From NCBI GenBank assembly GCA_944472155.2, contig OX235275.1, forward strand, positions 29,936,865 to 30,000,864: a DNA stretch of 64,000 nucleotides, written 5' to 3'. Below the pieces are notes generated by a model. The model saw only the letters and a list, made by a program, of their open reading frames with translations. It was not told the DNA's origin and ran no database searches. The position numbers were made by a program, and so were the translations under genes. Below are positions 42,396 through 53,464 of this stretch, one piece after another; position 1 is the first letter of the stretch; every line of letters begins with the position of its first letter. This DNA comes from Trichobilharzia szidati. Taxonomy: Eukaryota > Platyhelminthes > Trematoda > Strigeidida > Schistosomatidae.

Positions 42396-45300
42396 CTAGA
42401 GAAAAGAAGAGGTTATGTGAAAAGTGATCCAGTTAATAACTACGAAAATAAAGAAATTCGCAAATAGAAGTAGAGTCTAAAAAGAAGACAGAAACTGGAG
42501 ACGCGAAGCAGTTTACTTCAAAGAAGAAACTTAACCACCTACCTTCCTCCCTTCACTAAAAATCCGGTTACACAAGGATTGAGTTACATCACGAAAAGTT
42601 AAATCATCGCAGTTCCATTTGACGGTTATCAGGAATTAATACAAATGGATACTATATCAAGAAAGTTTCTAGAGATTACCAGTCACGGTGATGATTATCA
42701 TCATTATTATTCCTTTGGGCTACGAGTGAAACACAGGGCCTCAGCAGTTTTTTCTACTGGTTCTGCAATTGCTAATTAGCTGTCATTTCCCATGAACACA
42801 ATCTCCTTCATGTCATCGTCAGACTTATGCCCAACTCGTCGTTTCCCATTCAGTTTCCACTTGGCTACCTACTTGGCGTGTGATGTCACTCATTGTGATG
42901 TTTTTTTCCTTTGCGTTTCTAGTGGAAAATAGGGTTTCAAGGTAGAGCTCTGAAGTTTCGGTAGCAGTGGTTTGGTTTCTACGGGGTGGGATTCCTAGTC
43001 TCATGCCCAATCCTTCTTTGATTGACTTAATGCCAGCTAAGCAAGGTTTAGGAGTGCATCGGCAGGGATCGAACCCCGTACGACCTGAGTGGCTGGCGAG
43101 CATTCTACTTCTGCACCGCTGACGCGCTTATGGTGAAGCTTCTCAAAATAGGTAGATATTTCATTCATGAAGATTTTCACCTTACCAGACAATAAAGTTA
43201 GCGGTGAGTATTTTGTGAAAAAATGCAATGTTAGTTTCGCACCTACAAAATCTAACTCAAGGGACGTGAAAATACTAAATACACATACCTGCCCTACAAA
43301 TCTTATGTAGCATTGGGATGTATACTTCACGTCTTTTATTTCCTCGCATTTTTGCATTATAGTCTACTAAGGAAATGAACTGGCTTATCGAGAGGAGTAA
43401 CTCAGAGGAAAACAAATTCTCAATTTCCATCATGAATTGGCTTCATTTGAGGGACTAATAAAAGACCCAGTAAGTACTGGGTAGCCGACCGTTTCGTCCT
43501 CATTTGAGACGTTTCGTCACAACGCACCCATGATCCCACTGGGTTCTGAACTCAAGACTGCAGGTTACAAGGCGAGCTCCCTGACCATCTGAAAACTGAG
43601 ACAGAATTCAATGACTCATCTATTCTAGCCTCTACTAAATCATGATATACGACGCCATCGTTCAAGTGGCTCGCCTTACAACCCATAGATTCTGAGTTCA
43701 ATCCCTGGAGGTACCGTGTGTATGTACCTCTGAGGTACTTCCTGGTTTTCAGTTGTTGCCTAACCGAACCCAGTCCTTCATCAAACTTGAAATCAATCAA
43801 TTCTCTGAAAACCAGTACATAAAAGTCAAAATTGTCTTCTATTTTCATTGAAAATTCAACTCACTTGAGTTAACGTCATTTTCGTGATGATTGCAAGCAT
43901 TATTTTTTCACCTTTAGTAGGATAAGGATTTTTCATGTGTTCTTGTAACCAGACTTTCAGTGTTGTAGTACTTTCTCTTGTAGCATTCTTTCTTCTTGTA
44001 CCATCCAAACCATATGCGAATCTAAAGATCAAAGATACAGTTGTTATGATCTGAAAGTGTAACCCTTAAAAGACACCAGTTAGATTTTATACAAACACTT
44101 TGATTTTTGGTGATTGCAGGTGATTTATAAACTCCTATCTAACACTTTAATTCAATTTTAGATTTTCCCATCGATTGGTTGATTGGACCGAAGTGCTCAG
44201 TCCCAGGTCGACATGTCGGCTTCTTGTGCAGATGCTTCTACGATGTCCGGGAATGTAATTCGAAGTTACTTGGTGGATGGTGACTAGCAGTGGAATCCAG
44301 GATAAAGCGCATGTCGTCCTATTTGGGACTCGTCTCCAGCTGGATGAACCTGCATTCCACAGTGAGTGGTGATGTTCCCACCGAGGCTGGAACCCAGTGC
44401 TCATAGTTTCAAACGCCAGCTGAAGCGTTATCCACTAAACCACCTGGGCCACGAGAGCCACCTCTTGGATCCCACTGCTAGTCACCATCTACCAGTTAAC
44501 TATCTAACACTGTTTCAAATGGATAGCCACCTAGCACACTGATCACTTTGCAAACTTCACTGATAAAGCCCAGTCAAAATCAGGACACCAAGGACTGCAC
44601 ACATGACAGTTTTTACCCCATCATATCCCTACAAGAGCTCAATCATCAGTCTGAATAACTTGTTCATAATATCTGCGACTGCATTGCTGCATGATGTTGG
44701 CTTGAATCTCAGAAGAGATACCAGTTCCATTGAAGGGGTACGATACCCCTAGCTCGAGGGTTTCCTCTCGACTGCTTCCAACTGACTCACCTCAATTTCA
44801 GGTGCATCTCAGTGTCAAGTTACCTAGCTTCTTTAAAAATGAAATGTGAAATGGTGAGTTGGTGATCCAAGGTTTTCAAATAATGGTTTTGTAGGGATTT
44901 TGTTTGATTGATTGTAGGATTTCATCGTGAGCTGACGTCAGCTAGAGAACCATTGGAAAGTCCTTTGGGAGTACTGGACAGCTGTTTCGTCAGCCTAGTT
45001 TTGGATTCTTCATTAAGGTTGTCCGATTCCAATTCTACCGCGATTAGTGTTTTTATCCCACTATCTGATCATCATTCAGGAAATCCCTTAATATTGGAAA
45101 TACTATTTTCAGTGGCACATTCCAGTTGTATACGGAAATCACTGTTAGATCACAGGTGAATGATATGTCTATTGATTTGGCTGTTGCCTTTGAAAAATAT
45201 TCAACTTAAGTTTTATCTTAATATTTTTATTGTGAATCAGTATGTTTATATAGATATTCTGCAGAACTACTTCCAGTATTTGAAAAATTTCTGAGAATAC

Positions 45301-47247
45301 TGACTTCAGAAGTAGTTTTATTAAGGTCAGCGGTATTTTTTTTCCTTACGAGTTTTGTGTTTAGCATGGATTTCGATTAATTTCAAAGTAGTTGTCGTCA
45401 CGAAATGAAATCACATGGAGACAGCTCTTTTTTGTCCTGGTTCCAGTCTCTTGAGCATGCATCCATGACCCTAAGACCTTAGAATTACGAGGAGCAAGTT
45501 AGATCATTATGGGTGCACTGAACAGTCCTAAACTTGAACGCTGTAACAGCTGTAAATTGCTTCTTGGTATTCAATGCGCTTCAGTTTCCGACAAAATATG
45601 CATTGGGATTATTAGATAACTTTATCACAAAGAATAAAAAGAAATGATAAGCATATTATTGCTTACCCGTGCTGATGTGAACTTCCCATATGACTTGGAC
45701 CATGTTGATTTATAGATCTTAAATGTCCATTGGGTAGATAAACTGGAGGGTGTGAATGAAGATGACCAGGACGGTGACTGGGTCTACGCCAAACTGGTTG
45801 TTGTGGTACGTCTCTCGAAAGTGGATAAGGATTATTATTATTATTGTTATTATTATTGCCAGTGGGACAGTTACTTTGAGTAAGAAACCGTTGATGATGA
45901 CCACTTAACATTTCATGAGGATTTGCTCGTAAATATGATTGTTGTCTATGATGTTGTGAAGCCAAAATTTGTGAATAAGCACTGGCTGTTGAAGGTGTTG
46001 CTGTAGACAATACAGCATTATTACATGAAACTGTAATGTTTGGATTTTTAATTTCATTTACTAGCAGCTGTGAAGCTTTTAGCTTACCAGATAAATTCTG
46101 TTCAACGGAATGAGTTATGCTGTTTTCACAAGATAATATAGATGGAGGTATAGATGGAGGTGACACCGATGCTGAGAAGGATGCATCATTCCCCGGCATT
46201 TTTAGACTGTCCCGATGGATGATATCTTCTAGACCGTTTAATTTCTTTCCCACCTCAGATAAAAGTTTATGATCATTTGGCTGGAATTTCTCATAATCTA
46301 TGATGAAAGAACTATAATTCTGATTGTCAGTACTAGTGAGTCTATTATTACTACTACTACTACTACTGATACAAGGTTCAACAGTAGTAGCAGTGGTATT
46401 TATCATACCTGAAAATCCAGAGGGAACAGAGTTCAAGTCTATAGTAGTACGATTTATATATGAGCTATTATCAGTAGCATGATCTGTATTCACTGTGTAA
46501 TTTGGTGTATCACCATTAACAGGGAAATTTTGTTGATGTTTTGATTGATCTGTAGAATTATTGAATAACATTTTAGCTGTAAATAACTTGTTAAGATATG
46601 GAGTATAATTTGTAAATTCCATTGGACTCTCTTCTGCTTTACTAAGAGAATGCGACACCTTGTCATTATTAACAATGAAGGTATATTATTATTTTATTAT
46701 TATTTTTACTATCTTGATTAGATTTATTATTGTCTACCTGACATTCTGTTTGTGCACACAACGATACTGATGAAGGCGGCGACATGGGTTGGGATGTTGT
46801 TGATTTTACAAGAGTATTCTTCTCTGATGATTCTGTCTGTCTGAAATAACCGAACTCATTGGGGTTGAAGTAAACAGATGAGTTTGATATGTGTTCTTGG
46901 TTAGACTGTTTAAGGATATTACTATTAGGCGGCAATTGACTATAGGCTATATGATTCTGATAATAAGATGATATTGTTGATGAAGCCGATGACGATTTAG
47001 CCTCGAAAGAATCGCCTGTTCTCATCACATTATCATCTTTATATTCTGTAGTTTGATGGTTATCAGTAGTATAACTTTTTCCTAGTATTTCCAATTTTCC
47101 AATTTGAAGACTACCAGCGGTATTAGTAGTAGTAGTAGAGGTATTGTGAAGTGGATAGAATTGTTGTTGTCCTTGCTTCTCTCCTAGGTGATATTTTGAT
47201 TCTTCATACTCCCAAAGATGACTGTGTTTCTTATCGTAGTCACATGT
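41064..47247 (-). CDS. irx: Iroquois-class homeobox gene, 5' incomplete
   Basis: Four exons joined in phase give about 996 residues. Iroquois proteins are nuclear TALE homeodomain transcription factors that pattern ectoderm, nervous system and other tissues. The homeodomain (52 residues in the third exon plus the start of the fourth) has the TALE insertion with [20 protein letters not shown], the recognition helix [18 protein letters not shown] and Ala at position 50, all Iroquois hallmarks. Right after it comes an acidic, Asp/Glu-rich region, as in other Irx proteins. Long Ser/Asn/Thr-rich flanks make it larger than the 400-550 residues usual in vertebrates. I do not see the C-terminal Iro box. 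No ATG fits near the first exon shown, so the start lies in an upstream exon. A plus-strand ORF at 41,914-42,215 is a shadow of the acidic repeat. Confidence 0.93.
42396..42694 (-). other. Irx intron, no repeat seen
   Basis: First part of the 1.47-kb intron 42,396-43,864. Unassigned sequence. Confidence 0.5.
42695..42892 (-). mobile_element. RTE-like LINE 3' end in Irx intron
   Basis: (ATT)n tail at 42,697-42,708, then tcctttgggctacgagtgaa and the reverse complement of the C-terminal domain. Same strand as the Irx transcript. Confidence 0.6.
42893..43130 (-). repeat. Family A SINE in Irx intron
   Basis: Tail (gcgtttctagtggaaaatag, 42,913-42,932), body (tctcatgcccaatccttctt), head complement (ggatcgaaccccgtacgacc at 43,066-43,085; ctgcaccgctgacgcg at 43,112-43,127). 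Full length, minus strand. Confidence 0.7.
43425..43800. repeat. Two decayed family C halves in Irx intron
   Basis: Minus half with degraded hammerhead at 43,470-43,525 and head complement to 43,605, then a plus half with head (gttcaagtggctcgccttac, 43,660-43,679) and body to ggttttcagttgttgcctaa. Arranged as in the palindromic copies but much older. Confidence 0.5.
43865..44021 (-). CDS. irx: Irx homeodomain exon
   Basis: 157 bases. Acceptor tctttag before 44,021; donor GTGAGT after CAA at 43,865. Completes a Gly codon from the previous exon (two bases there, one here), then [38 protein letters not shown] and [14 protein letters not shown]. The intron falls between Gln and Val in helix 3. 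Confidence 0.93.
44147..44465 (-). repeat. Family B (SMalpha-like) SINE in Irx intron
   Basis: Full layout on the minus strand: head complement at 44,385-44,460 (cactaaaccacctgggcc is the A-box side), hammerhead 44,293-44,350, the gatgtccgggaatgtaattc segment and the 3' tail caattttagattttcccatc starting at 44,152. Same sense as the Irx pre-mRNA. Confidence 0.8.
44293..44350 (-). ncRNA. Hammerhead, SMalpha type, GAAA mutated to GACA
   Basis: Stem II GUCC-CAAAUA-GGAC is perfect and the stem I strand CCAGCUGG is retained, but the core before stem II reads GGAGACGA and the A14 region reads GACA. Expected to be inactive. Confidence 0.7.
44670..44870 (+). repeat. Family D SINE fragment in Irx intron
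   Basis: tRNA-like T-arm side (ggcttgaatctcagaagaga, 44,699-44,718), then decayed body ending ctcgactgcttccaactgac. No hammerhead core left. Confidence 0.5.
44900..45015 (-). repeat. Family C SINE, 3' half, in Irx intron
   Basis: gattgtaggatttcatcgtg, then cagctagagaaccattggaa and a truncated hammerhead region (cagctgtttcgtcagcctag, 44,979-44,998). The stem I half and core are lost. Confidence 0.6.
45016..45666 (-). other. Irx intron, no repeat seen
   Basis: Unassigned sequence just downstream of the donor at 45,666. Confidence 0.45.
45667..46658 (-). CDS. irx: Irx N-terminal exon, Ser/Asn/His-rich
   Basis: 992 bases ending in donor GTAAGC at 45,666, phase 2, which fits the homeodomain exon exactly. 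Low-complexity sequence with poly-Ser (46,345-46,370), poly-Asn (45,832-45,856) and a His/Pro-rich end ([20 protein letters not shown]). No domain besides disorder-like composition. The proposed acceptor AAG before 46,658 is the weakest splice site of the gene. Confidence 0.8.
46738..47247 (-). CDS. irx: Irx most 5' exon seen
   Basis: Acceptor ttttacag before ACA (Thr) at 47,247, phase 0; donor CAG/GTAGAC at 46,738, phase 0. 170 residues starting [20 protein letters not shown], then a poly-Thr/Asn tract and Ser-rich sequence to QTECQ. The frame stays open past the donor to 46,669, so either a 79-base intron (46,737-46,659) or a frame change at the adjoining AAT repeats separates it from the next exon. 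Confidence 0.75.
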
Positions 47248-47559
47248 CTGTAAAATGATAAAAAACAAAGGAACAATCAGATCAGATAAATTGGTCAGTA
47301 CTTCAATAAAATTGTAAATATTTGGACAAGAAGGAGAGCATTTTCAGTCTTCTCTTCAATATTGAACTAAAATGCTAATTATGATGCTGTTTAAAAGAGA
47401 AGCTGTACTGGATTTCCATTTATCATAATGATTTTTACCAGCCAGCATCTTTTTTGAAAGCTTTTAAGTATGTGTTGGTTTTGTAGGGATTTTGTTTGAT
47501 TGGTTGGAGGATTTAGTCATGAGCTGATATCAGTTGGAGAACCAGTGGAAAATCAGGGA

Positions 47560-47605
47560 GTACTGGACAGCCGTTTCGTCCTAGTTTAGGACTCTTCAGT
47601 CAGGA
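47560..47605 (-). ncRNA. Hammerhead, family C, core intact, stem I damaged
   Basis: CUGAAGA (complement of 47,593-47,599), stem II GUCC-UAAACUA-GGAC, GAAA, a short stem III and GUC are all present. The 5' strand of stem I no longer matches CAGUAC because of a deletion near 47,600. It points in the same direction as Irx transcription. Confidence 0.65.
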
Positions 47606-47696
47606 CCTTCTGGCCATTGGATCGGGTCCCAGTGGCTTAATTTTTCACGAGCTCGCCTTGTAACCAGAAGGTACTGGGTTCGAACCCCGGGGGTGT

Positions 47697-47742
47697 TTAC
47701 TGCTGAAGACTCCCAAACTAGGACGAAATGGCTGTCCAGTAC
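47697..47742 (+). ncRNA. Hammerhead, family C, stem II base mismatch
   Basis: UUACUG/CAGUAC stem I (five of six pairs), core CUGAAGA (47,703-47,709), stem II CUCC/GGAC with a C-C mismatch as at 12,688, GAAA then UGGCUGUC. Confidence 0.6.
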
Positions 47743-47959
47743 TCCCTGATTTTCCAATGGTTCTCCAGCTGATGTCAGCTCATGATGAAATCTTTTAATT
47801 ATGTGTTCTGTCACTGGATTTATGAGAAACTCATTCCTAAAAACGATTTGAAGCCTATCTCACTTTAAGCGTATAGACAGCTGAGACAGACGCCTAAACA
47901 TTTTCCCCATTTCTAAATTGTGGTCATCTGATTTTTCCAGTGACGTATGGATGTAACTA

Positions 47960-48400
47960 CATCTAAATAAGTCACGCCGTTGTCAATGTGATGCATCATT
48001 CTCGACCACTAATTGTTACTAAATTATGATTTCTGAATCCTTTGATTGGGGCAGGTCAAACGCAAGTCCTAATACCTCAATGATAACGTCTCTGGCTGAA
48101 ATCAGCATTGGGTGACACAGATTCAAATTCCAGAAGGGACATAAGTTGTTCCTTTAGTGTGTGCCAACTATCACGAAGCCTTGGTCTAACGGGGCTTCCT
48201 GACGATTGCTTCCAACCATCTGATATCAACGATTTCTTAATTCGTCTGAAAAATCTAAATTTTTTTTTTGAAATCGTTGGTACTGCTTTTAGATCTCAAG
48301 GGGTTGGGTATATCATTATTCACCTGAATAAGAGCACCTCCAGCTGACAAATTCCAGATTGAGTGAGGAACCTGGGCTTTTAGCCACCAGCGAAATCAAA
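47960..48400 (+). repeat. Family D SINE, decayed
   Basis: tRNA-like head (48,080-48,130: tctctggctgaaatcagcat, then a TTCAAATTCC B-box remnant), second half of the hammerhead (actatcacgaagccttggtc, 48,167-48,186) and gattgcttccaaccatctga. A further piece near 48,350-48,400. Core lost. Confidence 0.5.
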
Positions 48401-48744
48401 TAAAACTCTCACCTGACAACTTAGAAAACTCCTAGCCATTCAGTCTCATTTTTTACGTCCAATAATCACTAAAACGTATAATGAGATTTCTAAGTATCTA
48501 TCTGTAAGGTGACATGAAACAAAATTCTCAAAGGTATGATGTAAAACTATTGGAGAATTACTATTTATTATAGAGCGAACATTGTGTAGAAATCTGATTC
48601 TTTTGGATATCTGACTACTGGCCAAAAATAAACAACTAATCTCGGTTAAATCACTGTCAATATCTCTGATTACCTGTCTATCTGTCTTCGAATAGTTTTT
48701 TTGGCTGTTCGCATAGTATAGTAATTTTCATAAATTACTTGTAT
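48401..48744. other. Spacer, no gene seen
   Basis: Unassigned. Confidence 0.4.
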
Positions 48745-48880
48745 GGTGGTGACTAGTGTTGTAATCAACACCTCGCATTTCATGCCACTTGGAGCTCGTC
48801 AACTGGACGTGTGTTCCTACTGAAATTCGAACTCAGTACCCATCATTTCAGGCACCAAAGTGTTGTGTATCAAATTAACA
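48745..48880 (-). repeat. Family B-like SINE, decayed
   Basis: ggtggtgactagtgttgtaa, then a hammerhead remnant on the minus strand (GUUGACGA, stem II changed, GAAA, UGCG) and head remnant gaaattcgaactcagtaccc. Confidence 0.5.
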
Positions 48881-48954
48881 GGTTGAAAGTGCCAGAGAAT
48901 CAGCATCGAACACATGAAACAGAAGTGGCTCAACACATTTACCGGATATATGTG

Positions 48955-49072
48955 AGACATTACAATGGGACTGTACAAATCAATTTAGGAAATTGTGTAA
49001 ATACGTTACCGTAAATAGAAGTCGCAATTATTTGTGCTCGAAACTTCATCCAGTTAGTAATAGTATATCATT
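48955..49072 (+). mobile_element. PLE terminal fragment, P8 subfamily
   Basis: Similar to the P8 arm at 23,225-23,330: aatttaggaaattgtgtaaa, then tgtgctcgaaacttcatc and taatagtata. Coding peptide not preserved. Confidence 0.5.
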
Positions 49073-49079
49073 ATGTGTC

Positions 49080-50115
49080 ATATCAAGTAATCTACAACGG
49101 GAAACTTACGGAATCCTTCGAAGTGAGGACAGGAGTAAGACAAGGCTGCCTACTATCGCCAGTTATATTCCTGATTGCAGTAGATTGGATAATGAGACAA
49201 ACAGCGGGCAATGAGGAAACAGGAATAAAATGAACTCACACAAAAAACTTGGGGGATCTGGACTTCGCCGATGATATATGTCTGATTTCCAACAAACTGG
49301 AAGATATGCAAGCGAAAAGCAACAAGTTGGCAGAAGAACCATCCAAAGAAGATCGGACTTCAAGTGAACACAGAGAACACAGAGGTGATGAAGATTCCTG
49401 GGCAACACTACCAACAGCAGCAACAACAGACAACAATTAGGCATAAATGGAAGGAACCTAAAAAAACAACCTCTTTTATCTACCTGTGAAGCATCGCTTC
49501 AACCACAGACAGACGGAACTGACGAAGATATCAAAGCAAGAATCGGAAAAGCAAGACAAGCTTTCACTACTCTCAAGTCTGTGTGGAGACCAACACTCAG
49601 CACTCAGCATCAAAAATAAAATCCGGATTTTCAACTCGAATATGAAGTCAGTGCTACTATACGGATCAGAGACTTGACGAGCGCGTCATAAAGAGCATCT
49701 CAAACAAATTACACACCTTCATTAACAGCTAGCTGTCTTCGCTCAATACTACTCAAGATCAGATGGCCGACCAGAAAAGATCAGCAACAGAGATCTCTGG
49801 CAATGAGCCAACCAACCAAGAGCCGATTGTGAAACAAATAGGCAGGAAGAAATGGAGATGGATTGGCTAGCCTTACTCTGAGGAAACCATCAAGTGACAT
49901 CACTAGAGAGGCCATTGCTCGAATGGAACTCGAAAGGGAAGCGGCGAGTTGGTCGTCAGTGCAAGGGTGACTTGGAGGAGGTCATATGAAGAGGAGATGA
50001 AAACGTGTGGGCAGACATGGAGGCAGGTGAAGACTCTAGCAGAGAACCGAACGCAATGGAGACGCACGGCTGAAGCCCAATATTCCTCTAGGAATTAAAG
50101 GAGAATAATAATAAT
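49080..50115 (+). mobile_element. RTE-like LINE, RT to 3' end
   Basis: 49,085-49,225 encodes VIYNGKLTESFEVRTGVRQG, CLLSPVIFLIAVDWIMRQTA; after a stop, 49,249-49,438 gives GDLDFADDICLISNKLEDMQ with the RT catalytic FADD box intact. Then an LSLLSSLCGDQ... linker, SVLLYGSET, and the C-terminal domain in broken frames. It ends cctctaggaattaaaggaga with (AAT)n at 50,105-50,114. The longest RTE copy in the window, about 1 kb. Confidence 0.8.
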
Positions 50116-50535
50116 GCGTCATATCAGACAAACTTATTTAATGCGGGATTCAAATTACCCTATTGCTTCAAAAAATACTCTAGAAATGACTAATAATTGA
50201 GTAGTGGTTAGGTTCGCTTACACGTTTGCTAGCAAGCCTTGCTGACAAGGATACAACCTAGCTAGGTTCAGGGCTTTTTGCTGATCGCCTTCAATCATCT
50301 AATCATCATCGACAATTCAGAGTACAATGTGATGGCGAGTCACCTAACTTACTTGTTGCTTGGCCATATTGCAAATTTTGACTGATAGGCATTCAGTCTG
50401 AACAGAACACAGAACTAGATTCAGATTCAAATCCTTGAGGGGACATCAATTCCATCTGACTAGTGAGTAATAACAAGCAGAAAACTTAGGTCCATGACTT
50501 CCTACCGATTATCTTCAACTGTCAGACATACTGGA
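50116..50535 (+). repeat. Family D SINE fragments
   Basis: 50,222-50,310 retains GCCUUGCUGACAAGG and a deleted hammerhead followed by ctgatcgccttcaatcatct. 50,385-50,535 retains a head remnant and ttaggtccatgacttcctac. Both decayed. Confidence 0.5.
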
Positions 50536-52649
50536 TTCCATACCTGACGAATTCATATATATATATATATATCTTTAAAGCTTTTAGAATGACGATATGC
50601 TCGTCACCAGATGATGTATGACAAATGTCATCAAATGGAAATGTGTGAATCGTGTTTTCTCAAACTAGACAGAATAACAAACTGTTTACGGATTAATACC
50701 TCATTTATAGCCTCTAAAAATAATCCATTTTAGTTTTTTTAGAGATTCAACCAAAACATTTTAAAAAAAATAAACTCATTTGACACATATTCATCAAACA
50801 TGATCAAAATGGAATTTTTAAGAGAAAAGTTTTTAGGTTAATCTACTTTTTGTGTGTGTGTGTGTACGTCAGTTAAGTCGTTTCATTTGGGATACTTTTT
50901 TTGGATCAAAGTGAACCCCCAGATAGTTTACACTGTTTCGTATTTTAACCACCAACCAACCAGACCACCACTAACCAACCCACAGTTGAACTAACCTCAG
51001 ACAAAAGAGTTTGCCTTCGCACATACAAACAGACACCTGTGTATTAAGATCCTGTCATCCTACTGTACCTGAAATGCATACATCTATCCTTTCAATAATA
51101 ATAATAATAATTATTATTACTATTCATAATAACCTTATTGTATAAATTGTGTTTTATATACTTCTGTATATATTACACCTTATTTGCCTCTCTCTCTCTT
51201 TTTCTACAAATAGACATTTTCACACAATAAAAATGGAAGTGTACTTACTTACTTGTTCATGCAAAGTAATTTACACAATTTTGTGAATTCCATTTCCCAT
51301 TTGCCTTACATACACATACAAACAAGTAGGGTTTAAGTTTCTCCTTCTCCACCCCTCCGCACACACACACACTCCTTCTCCTCTCCTCTCCTCTATCTTA
51401 TCATAAAGTGTTTTCAACCTGCTTGCTTAAGCATCTGTTAGAAAACTGTTCTTTAATTAAGTTATCTTCTCTAATTTTTATGTGTATGTGCGTTGATGTG
51501 TGTGTGGATATGGGTGGGAGTTTGTGAATAATTGAATGAGCGTCGGGTGGGTGGGGTTAGATGGGAGGTTGAATGAGGTCAGTAGGCTTCATCAACACAA
51601 TAAGAATGATATTAATGCTGATCATAAAATGTATCATTAAATTTTACTTCTCTCAGAATACACTTTATTTATTTGCACTATGTCAACTTATCACATTGTT
51701 GTGTTGTTGGTTTCATTTTTTTAGTGCAAATGAGTGTTAATTAATCAGCATGATGATGATAACGATGATGATAGCTGACATCGCGAAAACAGGTAAATCT
51801 ATCCATTGTTCAGTGAAGTATAAAGAAGATGGAGAAAAAAATAGAAGAGAGGGGATAAAAAACCACCACCACTTCAAATCAAACGAAGATATGGGTGTGG
51901 GTGACTGACGTGTGTTGAGAATAGTGGTTGTGGTGTTGGTGGTGGTGGTAGGGGGAGTTTAGACACTATTCCATTTCCCTACCATTATTAATGAGGCATA
52001 ATTCTTTTTTGAAGAACATTTATAGAAAAATGTGACGAATAAGTTCACTAGATTTATTTGTAACTTTGTTTTTTTTGGATGGAGGCAATGAAGGGAAGGT
52101 TAATTTTTCCGCTTAAATGTTTCTCTGTTCAGTCAAGCAAGTATTGTTTACTTTAACACAGTGTTTCTGTGATCGAAGAAGAAGAAACGAGTATTTGTTG
52201 TAGGTTGATCTTTGCCCGTGGAATAGTGTATATTATTACAGTCTATGAGACAGTTTATTTTTTTGTTTTATTTTGCTAAGCATATTGGCGTGAAAAAATG
52301 GAATGATGAACCATTTAAGTCATATCAGATTAATTCCAGTGATCTGTTTTTATCTCAAATAATAAAAAAAAAACGAAAAATGTTTATTACAACTGTTAGC
52401 GGTGAAATCAACTGTGATATAGTTTAAGGATTCAGACAACTGACTAATACGAGAAGTTGGAAAGGCACAGACATGAAACACTAGGACTTGTCAATCAGTT
52501 ACAGTGAAGTTATCTAACACAGTTCACGATTGTTTCGTTCATTTGGTGCCTAGGCTCATCAGCGGTGAACTTCGGTGTCCAATTCACTTAGTCGAGATGG
52601 AAAATCACCAAAGCAATCTAATATATATATATATATGCAGTTGACGGTA
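50536..52649. other. 2.1-kb repeat-poor block upstream of Irx
   Basis: Apart from (TA)n at 50,553-50,572, (GT)n near 50,850-50,866, (AAT)n near 51,096-51,115 and a (GGT)n near 51,930-51,950, it shows no SINE, LINE or PLE sequence, unlike its surroundings. No exon with a convincing Irx start was found on the minus strand. It could be regulatory or hold 5' UTR. Confidence 0.45.
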
Positions 52650-52830
52650 CCTTACAATGAGATCCAAGATGTGAGTTATGTACGCTGTGGCACTGTTCAT
52701 TAACTGGATGTGCCTTCATTCCCAGTAAGGGAAAGTGTTACCCCCCACTGAGATTATAATCCAATACATAACGCTTCAAATACCAAACCACTGTACACTA
52801 GACCACTGGACAATGAGCAGGCATAGCAAT
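52650..52830 (-). repeat. Family B-like SINE, strongly decayed
   Basis: aactggatgtgccttcattc and ccactgagattataatccaa follow the order of the family, and ccactgtacactagaccact matches the head. The hammerhead core is gone. Confidence 0.4.
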
Positions 52831-52899
52831 CTTCTGTTCAACTATTGGATATCCTTTTAATACTGGTTTGAACACTATATATATCATTACAAGCCTATC

Positions 52900-53210
52900 T
52901 GAGTCACTGAATCAAAGAAAACTAGAAAGTACTGCAGAGCTATTTTTACTAGTTTTGGACTTTAGGATTACAAAGTGAGCCTGTTGAGCATTGATGCACT
53001 GACGACGAGACTCGATACCTCGTGAATTTTAAATTCAATCCACTGAAGGTCACAGGTTTGATCTTCTCTGCAGCCATGGGTGGGTTTCGCTGACAAGTCT
53101 TGAACTAGGACGAAATTGTTCTGCAGTACCCTTTATAATTGTCTTCCTGATGTCAGTTAATAATAAAATCGAAACTGTAATCAATGAAATGCCTACACAC
53201 TAGCAGTTGA
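52900..53210. repeat. Family C SINE pair, decayed
   Basis: A minus piece near 52,925-53,010 and a plus piece near 53,020-53,170, whose hammerhead region keeps CUGACAAG, then ACUAGGAC and GAAA (53,090-53,118) and a cagtac-type stem I end. Core G8 or A9 is changed. Confidence 0.45.
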
Positions 53211-53464
53211 GAAAATTTCACCTGAATGACCTTCTTAAAACTGTTTTTTTTGCAATGTGAGCAAAACATCGAACTGGACAGATGTCTCTAATCAGGCTAG
53301 TTTGAAGCCCATCGCCAGTGAGCATTCACAGCTAGGAGTCGAACCCAAAACCTTTCGGTTACAAGTCAAGCTTGTAGACCATTCACATCCAGTGAGACAC
53401 GACCCGAGAGTCCAAGAATTTCAACTTCCACCAATTAGTGAATTAGGCGTGAACACTAGTCACT

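Larger units (their letters stand above)
47475..47800. repeat. Family C palindromic hammerhead SINE
   Basis: Left arm (47,490-47,605, minus body) and right arm (47,697-47,793, plus body) flank a plus tRNA-like head at 47,623-47,694 (gggtcccagtggcttaattt; B-box GGTTCGAACCCC). Both arms end in gagctgat / atcagctc-type tails. It lies 5' of the first Irx exon seen. Confidence 0.8.

Noticed and set aside
52245..52427. Candidate first exon of Irx or a small gene
   Set aside because: It is on the opposite strand to Irx and has no domain or splice sites.
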